A stretch of DNA of 64,000 bases from positions 310,001-374,000 of the forward strand of contig NZ_LS991952.1 of assembly GCF_900476085.1 (NCBI RefSeq). The letters run 5' to 3'. Positions 14,352 through 26,335 of the stretch are shown here, one piece after another. The notes under the pieces are model-generated. The model had not been told where the DNA came from and searched no databases. It saw nothing but the letters and a program-made list of their open reading frames with translations. How positions within the stretch are numbered: the stretch's first letter is position 1; every line of letters begins with the position of its first letter. A program made the translations under genes and the position numbers. This DNA comes from Mycoplasmoides gallisepticum. Lineage in GTDB: Bacteria; Bacillota_I; Bacilli_A; Mycoplasmatales; Mycoplasmoidaceae.

Positions 14352-15494
14352 ATGGTTGATTACGAAGAGTTATATGAGATCCACAAAATGAATGGCGGTG
14401 TAAGTGACTTTGGTCTAATCACTAACGTATATATTCATATCTTGGGACCCCAAGCAACGATGTTTTATATTTGGTTATTAAATGATCACCAAATCTATTT
14501 AAATGAACGTTGAAAGAAAAATAACTTGCCGTTATCAAGAATCCTTACAAGTTTAAATATCTCTAAAAAACAACTAATTGATTTTAGAAACCTACTTGAA
14601 GGCATGAGCTTAATCAAAACTTATAAAGAAGAAAAGACACTTGAAAAACAACTGATCTATAAGTTTTGTTTAGCTAAGATGCTAGACTGGGATAGTTTAG
14701 TATCTCAAGAAGAGATTAAGAATCGAATTATTGCTAAGATTGGTCATGAAGAATACTTTAGATTAAGTAGTCTTTATTCAAATAAAAATATTGGTGGTAG
14801 CAATGTTAATGTTTCATCAACATTCCACCAAGTTTATAAGAGTAATAACAATACTGACCAAATTAGTCATATTGTTAAACCAACTAAAACATTAGTTGAT
14901 ATTGATAATCTTAACTTTGGTCACTTTGAATTCTCACCAGAAACTAAAACTGCATTAGTTAATCTGTGTGAACGATACAATCCCACTGAAGCTGAGATCA
15001 AAAATATCATTAGTACGACTGATGATATTAATGATACCTTTGAACTAACAAGAGCAATAACTAACTACACCAAAGAAATTGATCAGGTTGAAGATGATTC
15101 AATTCCTAAGAATATGGCTCGTAACGAGAGCTTTTATAGTACTTTTTGTCCAAGTGATTTAGAGATAAAAATCCTAAGGGAATACCGTACGATGAATAGC
15201 GAAAAGTACTTAAGAGGTATCTATCGTCGTAATTTATTTGCCAGAGAAGTTGAGTTAGTAGAAAAAATCAAAAAAGAGCATGACAACCGCGAACATATTG
15301 TTAATGCGATCCTAGATTTTGCAGCTCACTTTACTTTAACTGATCAAATTCAATTTGAATACGTAGAAAAAATTTCTAATACTTTAAAATTAAAGAATAT
15401 TTCAAGATTAAATGATGCAGTTAAGTTTTTTAGAAAAACTTATTACAGTAAAAAGAATGCTAATATAAAGTTTGAATTGCAAAAACGTAACTAA
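14352..15494 (+). CDS. DnaB/DnaD-like replication initiation protein
   Basis: 380 residues from ATG 14352 (MVDYEELYEIHKMNG), reading through UGA at 14511. The N-terminal 100 residues look like the winged-helix part of DnaD/DnaB proteins (IYIHILGPQATMFYIWLL..., LPLSRILTSLNISKKQLIDF). The later part is helical and polar like a DnaD C-terminal domain (about 190-300). Such proteins help load the replicative helicase at oriC. Position after mutM-coaE matches dnaB in Bacillus. The assignment rests on pattern and order, not on a diagnostic motif. Confidence 0.65.
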
Positions 15495-15511
15495 AAGATC
15501 ATAACGATCAT

Positions 15512-17245
15512 ATGGATAAAACTACAGAGCAAATTAATAAGACAGAAATAAAAAAACAAATTATTAATTGTTGCAAGGAACTGATAAATTTATATTCTAA
15601 TTGAGCTAACCAAATCAAAGTTTTAACAGATCCTAAGCAGATTCATAAACTATCTTTAAAATTTGGTAAAGAGATCGTTCTTATAAACCAACAGATCTCA
15701 AAATTAACGATCACTAATGGGATTAAACGCCCAGATTATTCCAAGTACACCAAACCGCGAATTAATACTATTAATGCTACGTTGAAGAAAAACTTAAACA
15801 AATCTAATTACGATTACATTTTTCAAAACAGTTCTCGGTTTGATTTTATTCAAGAAGAACATAAGTTTAAAACTAAACAAGCACTTGAAAAATTAGAAAA
15901 AAATATCCATTCACAGCTAATAACAGATGATTACCGTGATAAAAGATCACATATTTATTTATTAGATTGATATGCAAAATTATTTAAAACACCTGCTGCT
16001 CAGTTATTAAAAAATAAAGAGTTCGTTAAGTGTTTTATTGAATCATGTATTGATTATGAAAGTTGCTATGAGTTGCATTTTGATCAAGATAACAAACCAA
16101 AAAACTTAGAATATGCAACTTGTGCAGATCTAAATCATAAGCATAAGAATGTTAAATTGGTTAATAAAAAATTTAATTTAGTAACTGATTTTTGTATTTT
16201 TTATACCCAGAAACCAATTAAGAAATTCTATTGAAATATTATTTATAAATATTTACAAGAAGATGCATGAATTTATGGTGAGAATAACGAAACTCAATTA
16301 GCAAAAATTAATGAGTTATACAATCGTTATTTAAATAATCCAATTAATCGACAAAACTTAAAAATCATCGGTAAAACTCAGAAAAAAGTATGTGAATTTA
16401 ATTTAATTAATCATAGTTTATTAAGCTCTAAAGAAGAAAGCGAAATCCAACAATTTATTCAATTTTTCTTAATTTATCAAGCTAAGTGACACAAGAAAGT
16501 TTCTTATCTTAATTTCGAATATATTTTCAAAAAAGAGATGATGGATTTGGTGATTCAAGAGATCGATCTTAATAAACTAGATTACTTAGTGATTTATTTA
16601 GATAATTTAAACGGAATCAATTTCTTATATGAAAAGATCTGACAGATTGTCGATTTCTTAAAAACGGTTAATAAAAACCTTAATAATGGATCTAAAGCAA
16701 AAATCATTTTCTTTAATAACATTAATGCCAATAAAATCATTTCAAGATTAAAAAGATGAAATCCACAATATGATTTTGCTGAACTAAAACAAGCAATTAA
16801 CGAATTATTTTTTGATAATAAAAACATCGTTAATTTTGCATTTACCAAAACTCAAAATAGTAACAAAAATGAAGTTGTTAATAACGAGATTCAAAATCAA
16901 GATATCAACAAAATGAGCGGCGAAAATGCACTATTAGAGTTAAAAGAATTATTAAATCAGCATGAACTTTTCTTTAATGAATTACAGAACTTAATTGATA
17001 ATCATAAAGAATTAGAACTAACTAAAATGCAGTTAACTAAATATGTTAATTATGCTGTGAAATTAATCAGAGAGATTAGTAGTTTTTTAAGTAATGTAAA
17101 GATCAACCCAATAGATGTGCAAAGAAACGAACAGATCTGAAAGAAGATTAAATTAATTTATCAATTAGGTCACCTTGATAAAAACTTAAGCGGTAAGGTG
17201 GGTGAAGCAATTTATGATTCACTGTTTGGCTATTACTTTACTTAA
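15512..17245 (+). CDS. Unknown protein in the dnaI position
   Basis: 577 residues from ATG 15512 to TAA 17243, with many UGA tryptophans (for example 15602, 15968, 16232, 16268). It follows the DnaB/DnaD-like gene by 17 bp, where Bacillus carries the helicase loader dnaI. A Walker-B-like stretch (LDYLVIYLDNLNG, about residue 355) is visible, but I find no clear P-loop. It may be a diverged, inactivated loader or unrelated. The C-terminal 100 residues are coiled-coil-like (ENALLELKELLNQHELFFNE). Length is nearly twice that of DnaI. Confidence 0.55.
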
Positions 17246-17348
17246 TCATTAGATTAATTTTGCCAACCAATTATTTTTATTATCGATCTAAAAAAGAGTA
17301 AAATATAGATAATGTATTTAAGAAAATACTTGAAATTTATAAATTTCC

Positions 17349-20138
17349 ATGTCGGATAAAAAAATTGGATTAAGTAGTTCTGAAGCTTTAGAACGATATC
17401 AAAAAGATGGTCCAAACGTAATTAACATTGAGAAAAGAAAAAATTATTTCTTAGTTTTCTTAGCTCAATTTAAGGACTTGATGATCATCATCTTATTAAT
17501 TGCTACAGTTGCATCATTTGTTGTAGCGATCATAACTGGGATAAAACATAACTGAGATTTTAATGCTGATAACGGTACGCTAAAAATTGAACTAGCCCAA
17601 CCTTTTATTATTCTCTTTGTTATTGTGGTTAACTCCTTAATTGGAACCGTGCAAGAGATTAAATCTGATCAAGCAGTTAAATCATTAAATAAACTTAATT
17701 TAACTAAGACCAAAGTTTATCGAGATAATAAGTTAGTTAATATTGAATCTACTCAGATTGTTGTTGGTGATGTAATTATGTTAGAAGCTGGAGATGTGAT
17801 CCCAGCTGACTGTAAGATTATTGAATCAAGTAATCTTTATTCAAACCAATCAATTCTTACTGGTGAGTCATTACCAGTTAAGAAGTATCAATATGATAAT
17901 GATGATGAAGCAAATTTACCTACAATAGAAAGAAATGACCATCTCTTTTCAGGGGCTTCAATTACTAATGGTCATGCTTTATGTGAAGTAATTGGCATAG
18001 GGACTAACACCGAAATTGGGAAGATTTCTTCATTAGTAAATAAACAAAAGAAACAACTATCACCATTACAGATCAAATTAGAAAAACTGTCAAAAGTTTT
18101 TGGTTATAGTGGGATTGTTTTATTCATTATCGCGTTTATTATTCAGATTATTTTAAATGGTGTTGGTAATATACAATCAACCTGACCAGCAGCCTTAGCT
18201 GCTGCTATCTCATTAGCTGTTGCTGCCGTCCCTGAAGGTTTAAGTACTTTCGTGTCTATTATCTTAGCGCTTGGAGTTAAGAATATCGCCAAACAAAAAG
18301 CGATTGTTAAAAAACTATCTTCGATTGAAACATTAGGTTCTGCTGCAATCATCTGTTCAGATAAAACTGGAACGATTACTAAAAACCAGATGACTGTTGT
18401 TGGGCTTTGAACAAAAGATAGTGAAGGTGTTAAACAATTAACTGATGAACATAAGAAATTACTAATTAATTCAATCTTATGTTCAACAGCTAAGATTAAT
18501 TTTGATGAGCATAATAAGATGGTTGAAGTGGGCGATCCTACTGAGACTGCACTAATCAGATTTGGTCTTGAAAACCAATTTTATCAAGCTAAAGATTATG
18601 CTCACTATCAGATTAAAGTACACCCTTTTGATTCTGTCAAAAAGATGATGTCAGTTCAGATCTTTGATGAGAATAAAAATACTGGTATTTTAATCGTTAA
18701 GGGTGCACTTGAATCGCTTTTAAAGATTTCAAATAACCAAAATCACGATCAGTTTATTAACCAAACTAAACTGTATGCTGATCAAAGTTATCGAACCCTT
18801 GTTGTTGGAACTAAACCGATTAACAAACTTTATGATGATTTCTTAGAGATCGAAAACGATCTTGAACTACAAGGGATTATCGCTCTAATCGACCCACCAC
18901 GAGAAGAAGTAATCCATTCAGTAAACTCAGCTAAAGCTGCTGGAATTAAACCAATTATGATCACTGGTGATGATCTTAATACGGCTAAAGCAATCGCTAA
19001 ACAAGTTAATATTTATAATGAAAAAACTGATTTGGCGATCTCATCTAAAGAGTTAAATGAGATCGATGATGAAACCTTAAAAAGAGATATTGAAAAATAC
19101 TCTGTGTACGCAAGAATGTCTCCAAAAGACAAGATGCGGATTATTGATGCATGACAAGCCAACCACCAAGTGGTCGCAATGACTGGTGATGGTGTAAACG
19201 ATGCACCAGCACTTAAAAAAGCCGATATTGGTTGTGCGATGGGGATTACTGGAACTGATGTGGCTAAAGAAACTGCTGATATGATCATTGTTGATGATAA
19301 CTTTGCTACGATCATCAACTCGGTTGAATCAGGTCGTAGGATCTATCAAACGATTAAAAAGGTGATTCAAAACCTTTTAATCTCATCAGTGGCTGAATTG
19401 TTAGTTTTCATCATTGGTTTAATTGTGATGGTGCCAATTTATCGTCATATTATTAGTACAAACGCTGAGATTGCTACTAAATTGACATTAATTAACCAAA
19501 CCCCAGCTGAATTATTTGCTAAATTTAGTTTACTATCAGCAGCACAGTTGTTGTGGATTAATATCTTAACCCACGGGTTTCCAGCGATTGCTTTGGGGAT
19601 CCAAAAATCAAAAAACGACGTCATGAACGTTCGACCATACTATAAGTATGAAAATCTCTTTGCTAGAAGAATGGGGATCGATCTTTTATGACAATCATGT
19701 TTTATTGCTTTAATGTCATTAGCTGCTTATAGTATTGGCATTAATTATGCGATCTACTCAGATCAAATTGAGATCTTCAAATCATTTAATAAGATCGGAT
19801 CATCAATGGGCTTTATCGTTCTAGGAATTGCAGCTTCAATTCACTGTTTAAACTTAATGTCAGATCGACCAATCTTCTTAAGTTCAATCAGATATTATTG
19901 ATTAATCTATCTTAGTGCTTTATTCTCAGTTTCATTAATCTTATTAGTAGCACTAACAGGACCGATCGCTTCAGTGTTTAGAATGGATGAACAATTTGTT
20001 AATCGTCCTGATTTAGTCGGGATCAGTTTAGGGATGGGTGTAGGGATTATTCCTGCTATGGAGATCTTTAAATTGTTCATTAATTTTAGAACTCATCATC
20101 GTTCAGTAATCAACGAATTTAAAATGATTACTAAATAA
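17349..20138 (+). CDS. P-type cation ATPase, Ca2+ (P2A) type
   Basis: 929 residues. Domains in order: N-terminal cation-ATPase segment, TM1-2 (about 35-110), actuator domain with TGES, TM3-4 with the PEGL motif ([10 protein letters not shown]) typical of Ca2+ pumps, phosphorylation site [14 protein letters not shown], nucleotide-binding domain, hinge [18 protein letters not shown], and six C-terminal TM helices. It would use ATP to export Ca2+ or a similar cation across the single membrane. UGA tryptophans at 17553, 18183, 18408, 19152, 19689 and 19899. Monocistronic by spacing. Confidence 0.93.
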
Positions 20139-20196
20139 ATAAATTAGTAGACGAAAAATTTTAACGAAATATCTGCTTTAAAATTTAGCAATAGAT

Positions 20197-20202
20197 TATA
20201 AT
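20197..20202 (+). promoter_or_regulatory. -10 element upstream of asnS
   Basis: TATAAT in the 147-bp gap between the P-ATPase and asnS, 84 nt before the start codon. No clear -35. Confidence 0.5.
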
Positions 20203-20285
20203 TTATTAATAAATTTACTAATTTTGAAATAGATTAAAATTCAGGTCAAAATAAGATCTAAATATAGAGATTCAAAGAGAAAATT

Positions 20286-21656
20286 ATGCAACTTATTGAA
20301 ATTAAAGAACTGTTATTATCCCACTCAAAAAGAGAAGGAGAACAAGTTGTCTTAGTCGGTAGTTTTAAGTCAATTCGTTCTTCTGGAGCAATTGGTTTTA
20401 TTGCTTTTAGTGATAGTACAGCACTTGAACCAGTGCAGATTGTTTTTAAGAAAGAAAACACCCCCAACTTTGATGAGATAAGTAAATTACCAATATCATC
20501 AATGATCTTAGTTAAAGGTGTGGTAAGAAACACCCCAGGAAAAAAACAACCGTTTGAGATCCAAGCATCTAAGATCGTGGTGTTAAAAGAAGCTGATCCT
20601 TCTTATCCGTTACAAAAGAAAGCTCATGGTAGTGAATTCTTACGTGAAAATGCTCACTTAAGAGTTAGAACTAATAAGTTTTATGTAATCATGAAGATCA
20701 GAAGTGAATTAGCAAATGCCTTCTTTGAATTCTTTAAAAATAACGACTTCTTATACGTTCACGCACCTCTAATTACTTCAAATGACAGTGAAGGTGCTGG
20801 TGAATCGTTTGAAGTAATTAGTCCTAATGACCCAAATTATTTCGGTAAAAAAGCATCACTAACTGTAAGTGGTCAGTTCGCTGCTGAAGCTTATGCTCAA
20901 GGGTTTAAACGTGTTTTTACTTTTGGACCAACTTTTCGAGCTGAAAAATCGCATACCTCTAAACACCTATCAGAGTTTTGAATGATCGAACCAGAAGTTT
21001 CACTAATGGACTTAGATAAGTTAACGATCTTAATCGAACAATGTGTAAAACATGCGATTTATTACCTGTTTGATTATGCCAAACCAGAACTAGAATGATG
21101 TAATGAAAATCTAGAACCAGGATTAATTGACAAACTAAACAACGTAATTAATAACGATTTTCCAAGAGTGGAATATCGTGAAGTAATTGAGATCTTGAAA
21201 AAAGCCGTTGCTGAAGGTGTCGAGTTTGAAGTTAAAGATATCCACTTTGGTATGGATCTTAAATCTGAACACGAACGTTATATCTGTGAAAAAGTCTTTA
21301 AACGTCCAGTGTTTGTGATTAACTATCCAAAAGATGTTAAAGCTTTCTATATGAAGTTAAATGACGATAACCAAACTGTGGCAGCAACTGATCTATTAGC
21401 TCCAGGGATTGGTGAGATCTGTGGTGGTTCACAACGTGAAGATAGTTACAACAAGTTATTAACTCGTTGTCTAGAACTAGATATTGATCCAGAGTTTAAT
21501 AACTTGCAATGATATCTAGATCTAAGAAAATACGGATATTACCGTTCAGCTGGATTTGGTCTAGGATTTGAGCGCTTATTGATGTATGTAACTGGTTGTG
21601 ACAACATCCGCGATGCGATTCCGTTCCCGCGTTTTCATGGCCAACTTGATTTTTAG
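20286..21656 (+). CDS. asnS: Asparagine--tRNA ligase
   Basis: 456 residues, class II synthetase that charges tRNA-Asn. The N-terminal OB-fold (about 1-110) is followed by the class II core: motif 2 [19 protein letters not shown] and motif 3 [13 protein letters not shown] near the C-terminus. UGA tryptophans at 20979, 21096 and 21510 lie at family-conserved W positions (SEFWMIEPE). Order asnS-pgsA-cinA matches MG113-MG115 of M. genitalium as I recall it. Confidence 0.95.
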
Positions 21657-22296
21657 AAATATCCCCAATATTCTCACCACAATTCGGATTATTATCTTAA
21701 TCCCAATTTTGGTATTGTTTTATTTTAGTTTATCTGATCAAAAGACGATTTATCAGATCCACTTTTTTAATTTAGCAACCCTGAAGATTAATCTTTATTT
21801 CTTAATTATTGGGATCTTATTTGTGGTTGCTTCTTTCTCAGATTTTTTAGATGGCTATTTGGCTAGAAAATACCAACTAATCTCAAACTACGGAAAAGTT
21901 TTTGACCCAATTGCTGATAAGTTATTAATTAATGCTGTCTTAATTTATTTTGCTTATCTAGGGGTCGTGAACTTTTATCTAGTGATCTTACTAATCTTAA
22001 GAGATATTTATGTTGATGGTTTAAGGGTGTTTGTCTCAACTAAAAAGATCGTTGTGCCTGCTAATATCTTTGGGAAGTTAAAAACGGTTGCTCAGATGGT
22101 AGCCATCATCATTACCTTTTTTGTTGCTGGACAGTTTGTTTTAACTAACACGATAGCTAATCAGATCTTTAATCTAGCTTATTATCTAGCCACCTTCTTT
22201 TCTTTATCATCTGGGGGAATCTATTCTTATCAGATTTATCAAAAATACCAAATGATGGTTAAACAAACAAACACAGAACAAACACCAACGAGTTAA
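21637..22296 (+). CDS. pgsA: CDP-diacylglycerol--glycerol-3-phosphate 3-phosphatidyltransferase
   Basis: 219 residues; makes phosphatidylglycerol phosphate in the membrane. I chose ATG 21637 ([17 protein letters not shown]), which overlaps asnS by 20 bp; GTG 21598 would add a tail unlike the family. The CDP-alcohol phosphotransferase motif is intact: [11 protein letters not shown], then [10 protein letters not shown], giving D-G-x2-A-R-x8-G-x3-D-x3-D. About five hydrophobic helices are visible. Confidence 0.93.
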   Translation: MANLIFRNIPNILTTIRIIILIPILVLFYFSLSDQKTIYQIHFFNLATLKINLYFLIIGILFVVASFSDFLDGYLARKYQLISNYGKVFDPIADKLLINAVLIYFAYLGVVNFYLVILLILRDIYVDGLRVFVSTKKIVVPANIFGKLKTVAQMVAIIITFFVAGQFVLTNTIANQIFNLAYYLATFFSLSSGGIYSYQIYQKYQMMVKQTNTEQTPTS

Positions 22297-22302
22297 ACAA
22301 AA

Positions 22303-22779
22303 ATGATCGATTACAAAGATATAATAATTAACTATCTAACCAAACATAATTGAACGATTGGGATTATGGAATCACATAGTAATGGAATCATTACTAATGC
22401 TTTATTATTAGATCATCAATTAGATCGATTATTCAAAGGGGTGATGATCTTTAAAAACCCTGAAAGTATTAATCTGTTTTTAAAAAACAATCGTCATAGT
22501 CCAATTGATCCCAATCAGGTATGATCAACTGATCTTCACAATTATCTATCAGAAGTAGCTAGTGAATATTTTGCTGCTGATCTAGTGATCAATTTTGTTC
22601 ACTTTGATCAAGAAAAAACTAAACAATTAGTTTTTAGTTTAATCATTAAAGATCGGATTATTATGCATAATGTTGATCTATCTAAATACCAATCAGACAA
22701 GTATCTTCAACCGGTTTGTATCTTAGTTTTGAAAAAACTAGTTGAAGAACTAGTTGATTACCGCGAAAATGATTACTAA
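22303..22779 (+). CDS. CinA C-terminal-like protein (PncC family)
   Basis: 158 residues from ATG 22303, with UGA tryptophans at 22351 and 22540. GIMESHSNGIITNALL resembles the ESCTGG region of CinA/PncC nicotinamide-nucleotide amidohydrolases, which recycle NMN, and the total length fits a stand-alone CinA-C domain. The usual ESxTGG is altered to ESHSNG, so activity is uncertain. Position after pgsA agrees with M. genitalium MG115. Its stop overlaps the next gene by 11 bp. Confidence 0.65.
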
Positions 22780-23467
22780 AACTGTTGGGATCATTTTAGC
22801 TAGTGGAAGTTCTAGTCGAATTGGTTTAACTGATCAGTTAAAACAGTTTTATTTAGTAAATAACAAGATGGTCTATGAATACAGCTTAGATCAGTTTTTA
22901 GCTTCGAACTTGTTTGATCTGATCTATTTAGTTGTCAATGAACAACATTTAGAAATGATTAAAACCAAACACTCAGATAACCACATAATTAAGGTGATTG
23001 CTGGTTCAAAAATTAATCGCTATCTTTCATTTATTCATGCGATTAATGATCTGATTGCTTCTAACTACAATGATCAAACCAAGATCGTTGTTCACGACAG
23101 TGCAAGACCTAATATTAATCAAACAATCCTTAGTGATTGTATTAATGCTTTAGATCATTATCAGTGTGTCTCATTGTATCAAGATATTGCTTCGTCACTA
23201 ATCAAGATCGATCAAATTAACCAATCCCAAGAACATCTTGATCGTGATCAGATCAAAATGATCTACACCCCTCAAGCAACGTGACTTAAAACAGTAAAAG
23301 ATTTAGTTGACGATCAACAAAATCATTTAGATTTAACTGATTTTTTATTAAAATTAAAAGGAGTAAAAGCTCATTGGATTAAAACTAAAATTGATTGTTT
23401 TAAGATCACCACATTAGCTGATTTAGAACATTTTAAACTCTTAGTTAATAATAGAAAAGATGAATAA
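22769..23467 (+). CDS. IspD-like cytidylyltransferase
   Basis: 232 residues from ATG 22769. The nucleotidyltransferase motif IILASGSSSRIG, with DQLKQFYLVNNK after it, matches the LAAGxGxRMG...PKQ signature of IspD/TarI. VVHDSARPNI matches the conserved VHDAARP of IspD. Family enzymes join CTP to methylerythritol phosphate (IspD) or ribitol phosphate (TarI). The lysine of PKQ is kept as LKQ. The neighbours do not show which substrate applies. It overlaps cinA-like and the next gene at both ends. Confidence 0.75.
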
Positions 23468-24587
23468 CGCTTATAAAACCAATTTCGATTTAGTCGTTAG
23501 TGAAAATAAGGTTTTTCGCTACGACATGATAAAAGTTCAAGCTAACCAAATTATTGGTAGTTGTTATGTGAATAACTACCAACAACTATTTGAACTAACG
23601 ATTAATTGTTCTTATCAAACAGATAATATCAATGCTTATGTTGATCAGTTTTATCTGGTTTTACGAGATGAAAGCTTATATGATGATCTAAAGATGATCT
23701 TAGCGATCTGAAAACAAAAAGCTCCATTAATCGATAATATTGGTTTTATGATTAATGATAAGATGATCTACCAAGCTAATAACCATCCTTGTGCTTGGTA
23801 TTATGCTTATATAAAAAATCAGCTAATGAAATTAATCGTGACTAGATCACGTTGGGATGATAAGAACGATGATACGAGTTATCGTTCACAATACCAAAAC
23901 CTTGATCAGATCAACCCAACTTATCAACCCAATAAGTTAAAAGCAGAATACGAAGCTGCTAAAAAACAAAAAGAGCGCTTGCTACAATATGAGAAGCAAG
24001 ATCAACCAGTTTTAAACAAAGAAGAGTATCGTGAAAAAAAGGTTAGAGCTAATCAATATCCTTCTGAAAAAGATCTAAGAACGTTTAATCAAAATCAAGT
24101 CGATGATTTTGATCTGTTTGATGATCGTGACCAGTTGGGATCAATTAAAAACAGTTCATTTACTCATCAAGCTGATCTCAAATCATACAATGATTATCTA
24201 ACTAACGATGACTTTAATAGTAGTAATAATTACCTAAATGATTTCGAACCAAAGTTCCATGATTCAAATCTAACAGTGGCTAAACTAGGTTCGAGTGGTT
24301 TTAATGATTCGTTAGCATCATTAAAACAACGAATGGATGATATTGATCAACAGATTGGTAATTATGAAAGTATTACCCGTGAACTGAGTGATCTTGCTAA
24401 TAGTGATAGCTTTAATTTTGATTATAATAACCATTCCAATACCTCAACACTTGGTATTAATGATTTTGGACTAAATAGTAGTTCATCAATTAGTTTAACA
24501 AGTGGGTTAAAAGACTTAAATTCTTACGAATTTAATGAGTCAACTAAAGATATGTTGCTACACCACTCTGAAGACTTCAACGATTAA
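23460..24587 (+). CDS. Hypothetical acidic, Asn/Ser-rich protein
   Basis: 375 residues from ATG 23460, overlapping the ispD-like stop by 8 bp; UGA tryptophan at 23709. The first 120 residues look globular. The rest is polar, rich in D, N, S and Q, and probably disordered (HQADLKSYNDYLTNDDFNSS region), with a short helical part near 285-320. No signal peptide or membrane segment. Not recognised. Confidence 0.7.
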
Positions 24588-24595
24588 GATCGTGG

Positions 24596-24601
24596 TATAA
24601 T
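24596..24601 (+). promoter_or_regulatory. -10 element for the Protein M-like gene
   Basis: TGGTATAAT just after the previous stop, 134 nt before the GTG start. The TGG before it makes a partial extended -10. Confidence 0.45.
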
Positions 24602-24729
24602 TAGAGTAGAAAGATACGATGATTGATATTAACTAATCAACAGTTTTATTATTATATGGATATTAAATAAATCTTTAATGAACTGTTTATATTAGCTTAA
24701 GAAAGCTAGTTAAACAAAAATATCAAAGC

Positions 24730-26244
24730 GTGAAACCAAAAAGTTTAAAGAAATATAAAAAGGCCTTGTTGTGGATCTTTGGATCGGTCGGTTTGATCTC
24801 TGTGCTTTTGTCAGGGATCATCTATACTTCTGTAAAGATCTCAAATTCGCTTTATCAAGATAAGTTAATTTCAGGTCAAAATCAACCGCTTGCTCCGGTT
24901 AATAGATTAATTGGTTTCCAAACGCTTGCCAAGTTCAGAATTGAAGGTTTAGACTTTGAATTAAAGAAAAAAATCTATAGTTCAACAGTTGAATCCGTAG
25001 AATTAGTTAATCGATCTGCTGTTTTAGTAGATGATTCAGTCCTTGAAAATCATGATGGGGAACTGACTAGTGTTCAAAGTGACCCTCAAGTCCCAGCACC
25101 TGTTAAGATCTTAGCTAAAGAACAAACTGGTCATACCAGTGACTTTGTCTCTGGTTATTCAGATGACAATAAGTATTACCAATCACCGTATTATTACAAC
25201 GATCGGGTTTATATGCCGATCTTAGATTCACCTACGATCTATCTAAAAAACGAACGAACCTCTAGTGATATTGGTTTAAATAATTACCAAGGTTGGATCG
25301 CAGTAGGCCATGCTAGAGTTAACAGTCGGGTTAGTGTGTTTAATTACAGAGCAACAGATGAGTTGTTAGCTAAGTTTAATAACTTACCTGATCGTCTAAT
25401 CTTTACGATGTCAATTGATCTTTATCAAGCAAACCCAGCGATGATTAATGAGACATTAAAAGAATATTCACCTGATTTTGTGATCTTATCAAATGCTGAT
25501 AGTCAAACGATGAAGCAATTAGTTTTTCCAAGTTCGGTGAAAAAACTAACAATCAAATCGAATATTCTTGATCGTTTTGACTTTAGTTTGGTTAATTCTG
25601 AGATTCAAGAGTTAGAACTTTACACGCCAAACTTAACTGAGTACAATCCGTTAGCATTAAATCCCAAGACCCACCTAATTTTTGACGCTGATTACTCTAC
25701 GCGATTTTTATCAATTAATTTATATGGTGCGCAGTTAACTAACCAACAAGCATTAGCAGCATTAGAAGATGTCTTTGTTCACAGATACTATGAACGTGCT
25801 TTACAAGGTTCATTTGTAGACGGATATATTAGCTCATTAGTTTTATCTGATACAGGGATTACTTCATTAAACAACTTAGTGATTAAGAATATTAATCCTA
25901 ACTATGATAGTTACATAATGAGTGTGAAATATCATTCAAACGATAGTGGTCAGATCGAACTGTTGAAGACGACTGCTTGAAAAACACCAACACCAACACC
26001 AGACCAGGCGGCGGCCCCTGGCGATGGCCGAGTTAATGTCGAAGATAAAGATCTACGACTATTAGTTTCTTCTGAAGTTCCAGTTAATGCTGAAGTTTTA
26101 ATTAATGTTGTTAGTAAATACTTATATAACAATACTAGAGTTAATATCTTAGATATCTCTAAGAGCTTATTAAAGTCTGGTAGTTTAGTTGATGTTGCTA
26201 ACAGTTTAAAAGCTAAAATCCCTTATTTAAACGTAGTTATTTAG
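24730..26244 (+). CDS. Protein M / immunoglobulin-blocking protein homologue
   Basis: 504 residues, GTG start, UGA tryptophan at 25978. A basic N-terminus and one TM helix (about 12-35) anchor an outside domain; there is no lipobox. Several blocks match M. genitalium Protein M (MG281), which binds antibody light chains: KYYQSPYYYNDRVYMPIL against YYQSTEYFNNRVLMPIL, FPSSVKKLTI against LPESVKKVSL, NPLALNPKTHLIFD against NPLVLGSKTNVIYD, and RYYERALQGSFVDGYI against RRFERQFQGYFAGGYI. A short linker (TPTPTPDQAAAPGDG) replaces a longer C-terminal region. Expected role: binding and blocking host immunoglobulin. Comparison is from memory. Confidence 0.85.
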
Positions 26245-26316
26245 ACCTGGAATTTTTTGGTTTGAGTTAGTTCATGATAATTCGACCATATTATTAACTT
26301 CTTATCTTGCTTCTTT

Positions 26317-26322
26317 TATAAT
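26317..26322 (+). promoter_or_regulatory. -10 element of the ABC importer operon
   Basis: TATAAT lies only 13 nt before the ATG at 26336, so the transcript would have a leader of a few nucleotides. No Shine-Dalgarno is seen. This suggests near-leaderless translation of the lipoprotein gene. Confidence 0.55.
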
Positions 26323-26335
26323 TCAAGTATCAATT

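Noticed and set aside
21598..21636. GTG 21598 as the pgsA start
   Set aside because: It would add 13 residues translated from the asnS coding region, unlike the family; ATG 21637 gives the usual N-terminus.
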